Shown in pieces: positions 1-7,426 of a DNA stretch of 13,655 nucleotides (position 1 is the stretch's first letter; every line of letters begins with the position of its first letter). The position numbers and the translations under genes are program-made. Source of the DNA: UBA6136 sp039795615 (GTDB lineage Bacteria; Pseudomonadota; Gammaproteobacteria; Methylococcales; Methylococcaceae); contig JBDKLO010000134.1 in NCBI GenBank assembly GCA_039795615.1, positions 1 to 13,655 on the forward strand, read 5' to 3'. A model generated the notes under the pieces. That model was not told the origin of the DNA. It searched no databases and saw nothing but the letters and a program-made list of their open reading frames with translations.

Positions 1-1850
1 GTCGCCGTTCCCAGCAAGGTCGTCCCATTATAGACCTTGACGACACTGCCCGCTTCGGCAGAAATCGCCATCGTGGGAGTCCCGTCGTCCGTGGTTGCAC
101 CGGATGTCAGCAAGCCCTGAGAAGCCCCGGCATTGTCGGTCACGGCCACAACGAGCGGCGCATTCGGCGCCGTTGTGTCGGCACTTGATCCCGTAACCGC
201 AAAGGCAAAAGCGGTTGAAGCGGGACTGGTGTTGCCTGCAGCATCCGTTGACGTAGCCCGAAGAGTATAGGTTCCGATGGCAAGTGCCGAACCAGGCGTA
301 AAACTGAACGAGCCTGGGGTTGTCACCGATTCGGTCGCCGTTCCCAGCAAGGTCGTCCCGTTATAGATCCTGACCGTACTGCCCGCCTCGGCGGTGATCG
401 TGACGGTCGGCGTCGTATCATCAGTGCTAGATCCGCTGGCTACAGATCCCGTCACGGTCCCTGCATTATCCGTGACCAGGGTAATCGCGGGGGCCACAGG
501 CGCTGTCGTATCGGTTGCAGAGGCAGAGGATGCGACGGTCAAACTGAATGCTGTTGAGGATGTACTGGTGTTTCCAGCGGCATCCGTCGCTGTCATGTTG
601 AGTGCGTAGGTCCCATTCGCCAATGCGGTGGACGGCGTAAAACTGAACGAGCCCGGTGTCGTTGTTGACTCCGTGGCCGTCCCCAAAAGCGTCGTTCCAC
701 TGTAGACCTTAACCGTACTCCCGGCCTCAGCTGTAATGGCCAGCGTAGGCGTGCCATCGTCCGTTGTCGCGCCACTCGAGAGAGAACCCGTCGACGTCCC
801 GAAGTTATCGGTCACCGAAACCAGGGCCGGCGCAGATGGTGCGGTCGTATCGGGCGTGGTGGCCCCGCCGCCACCCACCACGTTGAAATCAAATGAGGAT
901 GAGGCTACCCCCGTGTTTCCCGCTGCATCCGTCGCAATTGCAGTCAGGCTGTGAGCCCCATCCGAAAGAGCAGAAGACGGCGTGAAGACAAAGACCCCAC
1001 TGCCTGAGGGACTTTCAATTGCATTGCCGAGATAGGTCGTTCCATCGTAAACCTTAACGGTACTCCCCGTTTCTGCCGTGATGCTCAGCGTTGGCTTGGC
1101 ATCATCGGTCTTGGCTCCACTGGCAATCGTCCCAGTGACCGAACCGGCATCGTCATAGACTTTGGCAATGAGAGGCGCAGGAGGCGGCGTCTTGTCGTTG
1201 GTGACCGTAAATTGAAAGAATGTAGCGGGCTTGCTCTGATTCCCTGCCGCGTCCGTGGCAATGACCGAAAGAATGTGATTTCCCGTCGAAAGCGGCGATG
1301 TGGGAGTAAAGGTATAGACCCCGGGCACATCGGTTTCGTCGGCCTTTCCAAGCGCAGTCTGTCCGTCATAAACCGTAACGGTCTGCCCAGGGTCTGCAGT
1401 AATTGTTACAACGGGCGTGTTGTCATTCGTAACGCCGTTGGATGCAACGTCTTTCGGATCCGTTCCGGTATCGTCGCTCAGGTTGCTGATTTTGGGTGTT
1501 GCTGGCGCGTCAACCTTGACATTGATAAGGAACGTTGCCGATGCGTTACTCTGATGGCCCTGCTTATCGACCGTAACAGCGCTAATTGAATGCTTGCCAT
1601 TGGTGAGCGGCTGGCTGGGCGTGAAGGTAAAAATACCCCGTGTAGACGTTTCTGTTGCTGATCCCAGCAACGTCGTCCCGTCATAAACCTGCACAGTGGT
1701 TCCCGACTTGGCCTTAAAGGTAAAGGTCGGGGTATTGTCATCGGTTGTCGCATTAGAGAGGATCTGACCTTGATCCGCCCCCGCATTGTCATTAGCCGTT
1801 TTTAAGACGGGCGGGTCAGGATTCACCACCGCCGTTGTACTCGTATTTCC
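1..1850 (-). repeat. Tandem Ig-like repeat array, six units
   Basis: Six copies of a 105-115 codon unit are visible. Using the conserved tyrosine/valine codons of the VY(D/N)GTT motif as a ruler, the copies fall near 1684, 1369, 1048, 703, 364 and 31, giving periods of 315, 321, 345, 339 and 333 bp. The left-edge copies are most alike at the DNA level: bases 1-26 and 334-359 are identical. This suggests recent duplication toward the C-terminal side, while the N-terminal-most copies have diverged. The array continues beyond the window. Confidence 0.85.
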
Positions 1851-2330
1851 AGACGATGAGGTCGTGCTCGAAGTTGTACTGCTCGAGCCGCTACTGCTAT
1901 TGAGACCCAAGATCGATGCGCCCAGCGCACCTAAAGAAAGAGCGCCCAGGCCGATATCAATCCAGCCCTGTTCACTCGCTACAAAACCCCTCTCCTCCGG
2001 TGCCTTGACCGGGACGGGGTCCGTGACATATTCGACCAGGGTATGCGATTCAAACCCGGCTATCGGTTCGCTGGTTGGCGAATTGTCGGCAAAGTAATCG
2101 GCAATTGTGACTTTTTTTTCTTTGTCTCCAAGCTCAACTTGAAGATCCTTCCCGAGCCGCTTGACCTTGACAACCGAGACCGGCTGCAAGCTGTGGGGGT
2201 CAACCAACGCATAGATGGCCCCACGCTGCGCACGAACGGATTGGACGAGATTCGGATTGACGTATCTCGTGCCCTTGGCCGTTTTCTCCATGAGGAGAAG
2301 ATTGGGTGCAGGTGTTGCTGCGGGATTCAA
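1..2330 (-). CDS. Bap-type large repetitive surface adhesin, N-terminal part (runs off left edge)
   Basis: The frame is open from the left edge to 2330 (776 codons visible; the C-terminus is outside the window). From the N-terminus it shows a charged module at about residues 14-95, with VVKVKRLGKDLQVEL followed by VTIADYFADN, resembling the BapA-prefix domain. A Gly/Leu-rich hydrophobic stretch follows at about 123-143 (GLGALSLGALGASILGL), then a Ser/Thr linker at about 144-168. From about 170 onward there are Ig-like repeats of 105-115 residues, each carrying TVxVYDGTTLLG, a FTP turn and ATDAAGN. Such proteins are secreted by type I systems and mediate attachment or biofilm formation; the neighbouring T1SS operon supports that. 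The chosen start is TTG at 2330, because a perfect AGGAGG lies 5 nt upstream. An in-frame ATG at 2291 has no ribosome binding site. The RTX or secretion-signal C-terminus cannot be seen. The family call is strong; the substrate-exporter pairing is inference. Confidence 0.9.
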   Translation of the reverse strand, partial: MNPAATPAPNLLLMEKTAKGTRYVNPNLVQSVRAQRGAIYALVDPHSLQPVSVVKVKRLGKDLQVELGDKEKKVTIADYFADNSPTSEPIAGFESHTLVEYVTDPVPVKAPEERGFVASEQGWIDIGLGALSLGALGASILGLNSSSGSSSTTSSTTSSSGNTSTTAVVNPDPPVLKTANDNAGADQGQILSNATTDDNTPTFTFKAKSGTTVQVYDGTTLLGSATETSTRGIFTFTPSQPLTNGKHSISAVTVDKQGHQSNASATFLINVKVDAPATPKISNLSDDTGTDPKDVASNGVTNDNTPVVTITADPGQTVTVYDGQTALGKADETDVPGVYTFTPTSPLSTGNHILSVIATDAAGNQSKPATFFQFTVTNDKTPPPAPLIAKVYDDAGSVTGTIASGAKTDDAKPTLSITAETGSTVKVYDGTTYLGNAIESPSGSGVFVFTPSSALSDGAHSLTAIATDAAGNTGVASSSFDFNVVGGGGATTPDTTAPSAPALVSVTDNFGTSTGSLSSGATTDDGTPTLAITAEAGSTVKVYSGTTLLGTATESTTTPGSFSFTPSTALANGTYALNMTATDAAGNTSTSSTAFSLTVASSASATDTTAPVAPAITLVTDNAGTVTGSVASGSSTDDTTPTVTITAEAGSTVRIYNGTTLLGTATESVTTPGSFSFTPGSALAIGTYTLRATSTDAAGNTSPASTAFAFAVTGSSADTTAPNAPLVVAVTDNAGASQGLLTSGATTDDGTPTMAISAEAGSVVKVYNGTTLLGTA

Positions 2331-2335
2331 ATATG

Positions 2336-2341
2336 CCTCCT
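2336..2341 (-). promoter_or_regulatory. Shine-Dalgarno AGGAGG that fixes a TTG start for the adhesin
   Basis: On the minus strand a perfect AGGAGG is followed by the 5-nt spacer CATAT and then TTG at 2330-2328, in frame with the adhesin. The next in-frame ATG, at 2291, is preceded by CTTCTCCTC, which cannot act as a Shine-Dalgarno. The site therefore decides the start and adds 13 residues before the ATG. Confidence 0.75.
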
Positions 2342-2414
2342 GATCAGCGGAAAAGACATTTAAACGAGATCCAAAGGAATCGTCACAGAGAGATCTTCAC
2401 TGGTCAGCATTCAC

Positions 2415-2443
2415 TGACAATGCATTTTTTGTCATTATTGACA
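2415..2443. promoter_or_regulatory. Nested inverted repeats in the adhesin promoter region
   Basis: Two overlapping inverted repeats share an arm: TGACAA-N8-TTGTCA (2415-2420 and 2429-2434) and TGTCA-TTAT-TGACA (2430-2443). The N8 loop of the first contains TGCAT from an ATGCAT hexamer (2420-2425). They sit at or just downstream of the candidate adhesin -10 box, a typical operator position. The binding protein is unknown. Confidence 0.4.
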
Positions 2444-2471
2444 TTTTCTCAGGATAAAGATAGCTTTTCAA
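2443..2471 (-). promoter_or_regulatory. Candidate sigma-70 promoter for the adhesin
   Basis: On the minus strand TTGAAA (2471-2466) is separated by 17 nt from GAAAAT (2448-2443), matching the consensus in 5 of 6 and 4 of 6 positions. Initiation would be near 2436, leaving a leader of about 105 nt. This is the best match in the gap, but the -10 box is weak. Confidence 0.3.
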
Positions 2472-2595
2472 CGGTCTTGAATACAAGCGATCAGCAGCCA
2501 CGCTTTGCCATGACATGCCTGAATTTAGTGCGCGTCAGGTGATGATCGCCGTCCGCCGGCCCATTAGATGCGCTTAGATGCTCCCGTACGCATAA

Positions 2596-2611
2596 ATGCA
2601 TATGTTTGCAT
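2596..2611. promoter_or_regulatory. Operator-like near-palindrome upstream of the AAA+ regulator
   Basis: The sequence ATGCATATGTTTGCAT matches the 16-bp palindrome ATGCATATTTATGCAT upstream of the XRE/T1SS operon at 14 of 16 positions. It overlaps a weak candidate -35 box, TTTGCA (2605-2610), which lies 16 nt from CATAAA (2627-2632). Binding there would be expected to repress the plus-strand gene. It could also act on the divergent adhesin promoter about 130 bp away. Confidence 0.5.
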
Positions 2612-2649
2612 CAGAACCAAAAACGTCATAAAGTGGCACCCAGTGGCGA

Positions 2650-4038
2650 GTGACGATTGCGGTGAAATTTTTTTGCCAGAGAAGCAAGCGGTGTCACACA
2701 GGCCCATTCTCATGCGTCAACCAAAGTGAGCTATTTATGAGTCGCGCATTCGACAACTTCGTTAAGCAAATCTGTCTTGCCAGCACAGGCAAAGCACCAT
2801 CCCTGATTCTCGGTGAAGTTGGAACCGGTAAACGGCAAGCAGCATCGACCATTCATTCGGTCGGACCCTGGTCCAAGGGACGGTTTGTGCAAATTGACTG
2901 CCTCGGACTCGGCGACGCCCGCTTTGAATCGGAGCTGCTCGGCTCGGTCAATCGACTGAATCATCAGTTAAAACTCGGGGCCATTGCACAAGCGGACAGA
3001 GGTAGCGTGTTTCTTCATGAAGTGGGAGAGTTGTCACACAACTCACAAACCCTCCTCTTGAGACTGCTTGAAACCGGCACGTATAGTCCGGTGAACTCAA
3101 CAGATATTCATGTTGCGAACTTCCGGCTCATTACCTCATCCAGTCAAGATCTGGCTTCAATGGTAGAGGCAGGGCGATTCCGGACCGATCTGTATCACAA
3201 GATCAACACCATCAGCATCAGAACCCCTTCGCTGAGAGAGCGCAGAGAAGATGTGGAGCTTCTGGCCAGAGGTTTCCTCAACGAACTTGAGCCGAACACG
3301 ATTCGAAACTTTACGGAGGAAGCACTCAAGGTTTTGATGGATCATCAGTTCAAGGCTAATTTGCTCGAACTCAAGAATATTGTTTACCGACTTCTAAAAG
3401 GATCCACGTCTGTCCTTTTCACCCGGGAAGATGTTCTGGACAGCATCAATGGAGGTTATATTGAAGATCGGAATGAGACCATAGGCGTTCATCAGGCGAT
3501 TGAGCATGAAGCCATGCCAACTCAACTGGATTCGCCACCCAAGCACGGGGAAGCAGCTCTGATCGACTCTATTCAGAGCCTTGTGGACCGCCTGACCTCC
3601 CAAAACGTTCAAGATCTCTCTGAGGATCAGTTCAATCCAGACGGACCTCTTGAACCAGCGGTTAAGGTTGAGGAATCCTACGTTCAGCTAACCCCCGATC
3701 CTTCCGAAAACCTCGCCGGTTTCAAACAGCAGGATGTGCTTAACACAGGGAGCCTGGCGGGTCTCGACTTTACCTACGAGTCAGCTGATCTGGACTCCAG
3801 TCAGGTAGAAGAGGCCATCAAGGCCATGAAAAAGCCCTCTCGGCGCAAGGAGAAAGTGCCGCCTGAGTTTGTGCCTCAATCCCTTTCGAAGGATAAGCCC
3901 AAGAGCTTGAAGCAACAGGAGGCCGAGTATTTGGTCAAATTGATTGATTTCTACGCAGGCGACAAAAAAGCAGCGGCGCAAAAAGCGGGCATCAGCCTGA
4001 GAACCCTCTACCGCAAAATCGACAATTACATTACGTGA
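2650..4038 (+). CDS. Degenerate NtrC/EBP-type AAA+ regulator with Fis-type HTH, lacking GAFTGA
   Basis: The 462-residue protein has a sigma-54-activator-type AAA+ domain at about residues 25-265 and no N-terminal receiver domain. It then has an acidic linker of about 150 residues and a Fis-type HTH at about 424-460 (AAAQKAGISLRTLYRKI). Walker A is kept (GEVGTGKR, 55-62), as is the arginine-finger region FRTDLY (177-182). Three hallmarks are not kept. The L1 loop that normally carries GAFTGA is about 3 residues shorter and reads SVNRLNHQLKL. Walker B reads SVFLHEV, with His123 where the family has Asp. The sensor-II WPGNVREL motif has become FKANLLEL. It is therefore unlikely to remodel sigma-54 holoenzyme and more likely acts as a DNA-binding regulator, as TyrR does. 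The start is uncertain: GTG 2650 is given because homology seems to begin slightly before the ATG at 2737, which has a modest GTGAG upstream. It is divergent from the adhesin and converges on the T1SS operon. Confidence 0.88.
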   Translation: MTIAVKFFCQRSKRCHTGPFSCVNQSELFMSRAFDNFVKQICLASTGKAPSLILGEVGTGKRQAASTIHSVGPWSKGRFVQIDCLGLGDARFESELLGSVNRLNHQLKLGAIAQADRGSVFLHEVGELSHNSQTLLLRLLETGTYSPVNSTDIHVANFRLITSSSQDLASMVEAGRFRTDLYHKINTISIRTPSLRERREDVELLARGFLNELEPNTIRNFTEEALKVLMDHQFKANLLELKNIVYRLLKGSTSVLFTREDVLDSINGGYIEDRNETIGVHQAIEHEAMPTQLDSPPKHGEAALIDSIQSLVDRLTSQNVQDLSEDQFNPDGPLEPAVKVEESYVQLTPDPSENLAGFKQQDVLNTGSLAGLDFTYESADLDSSQVEEAIKAMKKPSRRKEKVPPEFVPQSLSKDKPKSLKQQEAEYLVKLIDFYAGDKKAAAQKAGISLRTLYRKIDNYIT

Positions 4039-4080
4039 CGGTTAGTCGCTCAACTTGCATGACCCAGTCTGCATTTCGCC

Positions 4081-5274
4081 TCATTTCTCGCCAAAGGCCT
4101 GACTAAAAGTCTTGCTGATGGGCTTCATCAGGTATGTCAATATCGATCTTTGCCCAGTTTTGATATCGACCTGAGCCGTCATACCCGGAAGAATTTCGAT
4201 TTTTCTTCCGACCGAAGTCGTTGAACCGGTCAGCTTGATATGTGCCGCATAGAAGATTTCTTCTCCCTTCGGCGTACTCTCCCGAATGGTATCGGCCGAG
4301 AGGAAAATCAAGTTTCCTGCGATGGTGCCATGAATACTCGAATCATAGGCATCGAATCGAACCTTGGCACTGAGCCCCTCACGAACATCCGAAATGTCCT
4401 GAGGCAGAATTTTCGACTCGACGATGAGTTCATCGTCCGTGGGAACGATCTGCATCAATTCATCCCCCTGCCTCAAGACGCCACCAATGGTTGTCACCTT
4501 GATGTTTTTAACTTCACCAGGAACGACCGCGCGGAACGTACTGTCGATTAACTGCTGCTGCCGTTGAAGCAGAACTTGCTCACTTTGTGAAAGCTCATCT
4601 TCGGCTTTGGAAAGTTCGGCACCAGCCTGTTCGAAATACTGGTTCCGACGACTCACATACTTTGACTCCGCCTCGTTAACCGCCCGCTGCGCCTTAATCA
4701 CTTCGGAGCGATCCACATCCCCGGTCTTGGCAAGTGACTCAACGATCCGGGTCTCCTCCTGGGCCAGCTGAATCGCAATGGCCAATCCCCTTAAATCGTC
4801 CGCCAATCCCTGAAGTCGCTGGTCATAAAGTGCTTTTTCGATCGCGATGAGGTCGGTGATCTCTCTGATTGAGTCGGGAAATACCAGTTCTCGTTGGGTG
4901 ACCTCTGCACGGAGTCTTGCCGTTTTGGCCCTCAAGGCACTCACTCTGGCCTGCACTTCCTGCGTTGTTGCCTCAAACCGGGTTTGATCCAGCTTTGCCA
5001 GCAATTGCCCAGGCACCACATGATCCCCTTCCCTCACCAACAACTCTGAAAGCGCTCCCGGCTCGATGGCCTGGATAATTTGAACACGACTGGTCGCAAT
5101 CATTCGCCCGGTACTTTTAACGACCTGATCAATATTGAACACGGCACTCCAGACGATGAATGACACCATCAAGAGAAAGATGATGAGGACGACCGGTGAC
5201 ATCGTTCTCAGCGGTTCGGTGACGTGATACGCAAACTGGATAATCCTTTGCCAAAAGCCTTTTTCGTCACTCAT
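4081..5274 (-). CDS. lapC: T1SS periplasmic adaptor (HlyD/LapC family)
   Basis: This 397-residue membrane fusion protein links the inner-membrane ABC exporter to the TolC-like outer-membrane channel. It has a short cytoplasmic N-terminus and one transmembrane helix at about residues 27-45. A first lipoyl-like half follows at about 65-100 (ALSELLVREGDHVVPGQLLA). A long coiled-coil hairpin spans about 100-255, and the C-terminal beta-barrel region (GEVKNIKVTTIGGVLRQGDEL onward) includes the family motif LPGMTAQVDI. The length is normal for the family. The ATG lies one base after the stop codon of the ABC gene, with GGGGAG 9-10 nt upstream, so the two are translationally coupled. It is the last gene of the operon. 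Its 3' end faces the AAA+ regulator across 42 bp, in which no terminator hairpin is evident. Confidence 0.95.
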   Translation of the reverse strand: MSDEKGFWQRIIQFAYHVTEPLRTMSPVVLIIFLLMVSFIVWSAVFNIDQVVKSTGRMIATSRVQIIQAIEPGALSELLVREGDHVVPGQLLAKLDQTRFEATTQEVQARVSALRAKTARLRAEVTQRELVFPDSIREITDLIAIEKALYDQRLQGLADDLRGLAIAIQLAQEETRIVESLAKTGDVDRSEVIKAQRAVNEAESKYVSRRNQYFEQAGAELSKAEDELSQSEQVLLQRQQQLIDSTFRAVVPGEVKNIKVTTIGGVLRQGDELMQIVPTDDELIVESKILPQDISDVREGLSAKVRFDAYDSSIHGTIAGNLIFLSADTIRESTPKGEEIFYAAHIKLTGSTTSVGRKIEILPGMTAQVDIKTGQRSILTYLMKPISKTFSQAFGEK

Positions 5275-5275
5275 G

Positions 5276-7426
5276 TCATTTGGCTCCCCGCTGCAACTCT
5301 ACCTGAGAGGTCGGGACATCATGGACAATTTCCCCACCCTCCATGACGATGATGCGCGTAGAAAGGTCCGTAGCAATTTGCGGATTGTGGGTTGCAATGA
5401 CGAGAATATCCGAGGGTCCCAAACGATTTTTGAGGACCTCAACAGCCTGCTTCTGACTATTCACATCAAGAGAAGCCGTCGGTTCATCCAAGAGCCAAAT
5501 GGTCGGGCCATTAATGACGACACGCGCCAATCCCACCAGCTGACGTTGTCCACCTGAAAGGCCTGCACCGCCCTCCGTAATCACAAGGTCGATTCCCTTC
5601 TCACTGGCGGCAGCAATTTTGTCGAGCCCAAGCACCTTGAGGGTATCAAGAAAAATGGTATCGCTGACCTCGCCGGCAATGACAACGTTCGAGCGAAGTG
5701 TCCCCTTGAATAGCTCCACCGCCTGAGGAAGGTAGGTCACATGCTTCGCAAGATAGGATGGATCGAGCTCCCAAAGATCAACTTCGCCCAGCCTTATCCG
5801 CCCCTCGGTCGGCTTGTATAACCCTGCAATGATCTTGAGTAAGGTGGACTTTCCGGATCCTACGGTTCCTAGCAGGGCAACACGTTCACCGGCTGAAATC
5901 GTCAGCGCTTTCACATTCACCTGCTTGACGGGCGAATCGGTATACGAATAAGACACCCCAATCACATCGATCTTGTTGGGAGGAACATCCGGCGAAAGGA
6001 GCGTCTGCGTTGAACTCCTCTCCGTCTTCAATCGCAAGATCTGATCGAGCATCTTCATCGATTGGCTCACGCTTTCCCATTGAACCAAGTAGTACACGGC
6101 CTGGCCGATCGGACCGAGAACACGTCCGCCCAGAATACTGCAAGCCACCAGCGAGCCCATGGTGAGATTTCCGGCTTCAATCTGATGAACCCCGACAACA
6201 ACAGCTACCGAATAGGCCAGGGATCCCAGTGTCGCCGAGGTGGTGGTCGTCCAGTTGGTAATCGACTTTTGTTTCTTGTTATAGGTTGAAATGGTCGAAG
6301 TAATGTCCTTCCATTCCTTCGCAAAACGCCATGCAGCCCCTGCCGAACGAATGGATTCACTCCCTTTCAATGTATCGACCAAGATCCCTGTTCGCTCGTT
6401 TGAGCGGGTCATCTGCATCTTGGTCAGGTTTTGAATGCGTCTTTGCGTGAAATAGGCAATGCCCAGTGATATCAACAACAAGCCCGAGTAGACCCACCCG
6501 ATGTGTCCGCCGATGACACCGATTAAGCCCAATGACAAAAGGGCAAAGGGAAGATCGACGATCGCAAAAATGACTGTTGAAGAGAAAAATTGACGCGCAG
6601 CCTCAAATCCATTGACCTGGGAAGTGAGCGTTCCAAGACTTCGGGGCATAACATCGAGTTGGAGGCGAATGACATGTTCGAATATGTCCTGCGACATCAA
6701 CTGATCGACCCGACATGAAAGTTCGTCCAGGACCCGGGCACGAACCAGCTTAAGAAGCCAGTCGATGGCTGAAATGACAAACATGCCGACCACAAGCGCG
6801 TACAAGGTCGAGTACGCCAGTGTCGGAATCACGCGATCGTAAACCTGCATTGCGAACAATGACGTCACAATCGCAATAAAGTTGATCATCAAAGAAGCCA
6901 AGGCCACATCGAGAATCCATCCTCGCTCCTTCAAAAGTCGTGACTTGAGCCACGTCCACGCCACATTTTGAGCGCCATCGCCGGATTCGCTGGATTCAGC
7001 GCTTTGCGCCTGTAACGTCTGATTTTTGCCGGCCTTGACCCATAGAACGACCGTAACGGGCATTTCTTCCTTCTTGACCGTAACCTCCTGGGGGCTCGGC
7101 TCGGGGATGAGTATGCTGTACCCATTCTCCTTCTGTGATTCCTCGACGTAACACCAACTGCCCTCCAGAAAAACCAGTGCCGGCAACATCTTGGTATTGA
7201 ATTGATTCCAAGAAGTCTGCCCGGTACTCACTTTCCCACGCAGTAACTTTTGAATGATGAAATCGAACTTCTGGAGTGGTGTATGCGTCTGGGATGCATT
7301 CACTTCCTGAAGCATCGCAAGAAGTTCATTCTCGTCGAATTTGAGTTCACGCCTGTTCAGAAGCGCTTTGATAACAGCGGGACTGAAGCCTGGAATGGCT
7401 TGCTGGATTTCCTCTTCAGCCATCAT
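5276..7426 (-). CDS. lapB: T1SS ABC transporter (LapB-type permease/ATPase)
   Basis: This 716-residue fused permease-ATPase energises export of the adhesin across both membranes. Residues 1-150 form an N-terminal domain in the position of the C39 peptidase-like domain. No catalytic Cys/His/Asp set is recognisable, which is usual for exporters of large adhesins. Transmembrane helices span about 160-450 and include the family signature FAMQVYDRVIP (191-201). The nucleotide-binding domain has Walker A GTVGSGKST (520-528), Q-loop LPQ (566-568), signature LSGGQ (623-627), Walker B IWLLDEP (643-649) and H-loop His680. All are intact, so it should be active. The start ATG at 7426 overlaps the tolC-like stop by 4 nt (ATGA); a second in-frame ATG follows directly at 7423. 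The LapB assignment rests on architecture and neighbours. Confidence 0.95.
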   Translation of the reverse strand: MMAEEEIQQAIPGFSPAVIKALLNRRELKFDENELLAMLQEVNASQTHTPLQKFDFIIQKLLRGKVSTGQTSWNQFNTKMLPALVFLEGSWCYVEESQKENGYSILIPEPSPQEVTVKKEEMPVTVVLWVKAGKNQTLQAQSAESSESGDGAQNVAWTWLKSRLLKERGWILDVALASLMINFIAIVTSLFAMQVYDRVIPTLAYSTLYALVVGMFVISAIDWLLKLVRARVLDELSCRVDQLMSQDIFEHVIRLQLDVMPRSLGTLTSQVNGFEAARQFFSSTVIFAIVDLPFALLSLGLIGVIGGHIGWVYSGLLLISLGIAYFTQRRIQNLTKMQMTRSNERTGILVDTLKGSESIRSAGAAWRFAKEWKDITSTISTYNKKQKSITNWTTTTSATLGSLAYSVAVVVGVHQIEAGNLTMGSLVACSILGGRVLGPIGQAVYYLVQWESVSQSMKMLDQILRLKTERSSTQTLLSPDVPPNKIDVIGVSYSYTDSPVKQVNVKALTISAGERVALLGTVGSGKSTLLKIIAGLYKPTEGRIRLGEVDLWELDPSYLAKHVTYLPQAVELFKGTLRSNVVIAGEVSDTIFLDTLKVLGLDKIAAASEKGIDLVITEGGAGLSGGQRQLVGLARVVINGPTIWLLDEPTASLDVNSQKQAVEVLKNRLGPSDILVIATHNPQIATDLSTRIIVMEGGEIVHDVPTSQVELQRGAK

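Noticed and set aside
1..1850. Regular repeats that might suggest a CRISPR or satellite array
   Set aside because: The 315-345 bp period is in frame and encodes Ig-like domains; there are no short repeats with unique spacers.
2043..2542. Two plus-strand ORFs opposite the adhesin start and its leader
   Set aside because: They overlap the well-supported adhesin frame or its promoter region, lack ribosome sites and show no domain.
2633..2650. Possible sigma-54 promoter (TGGCAC at 2635) before the AAA+ gene
   Set aside because: The -12 part reads GGCG instead of TTGC and the GG-N10-GC rule fails.
4039..4080. Bidirectional terminator between the converging AAA+ and HlyD-type genes
   Set aside because: No stem with a T-run is visible in the 42 bp.
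7423..7426. Frameshift between the tolC-like and ABC genes
   Set aside because: The ATGA overlap is an ordinary stop-start junction and both proteins are complete.
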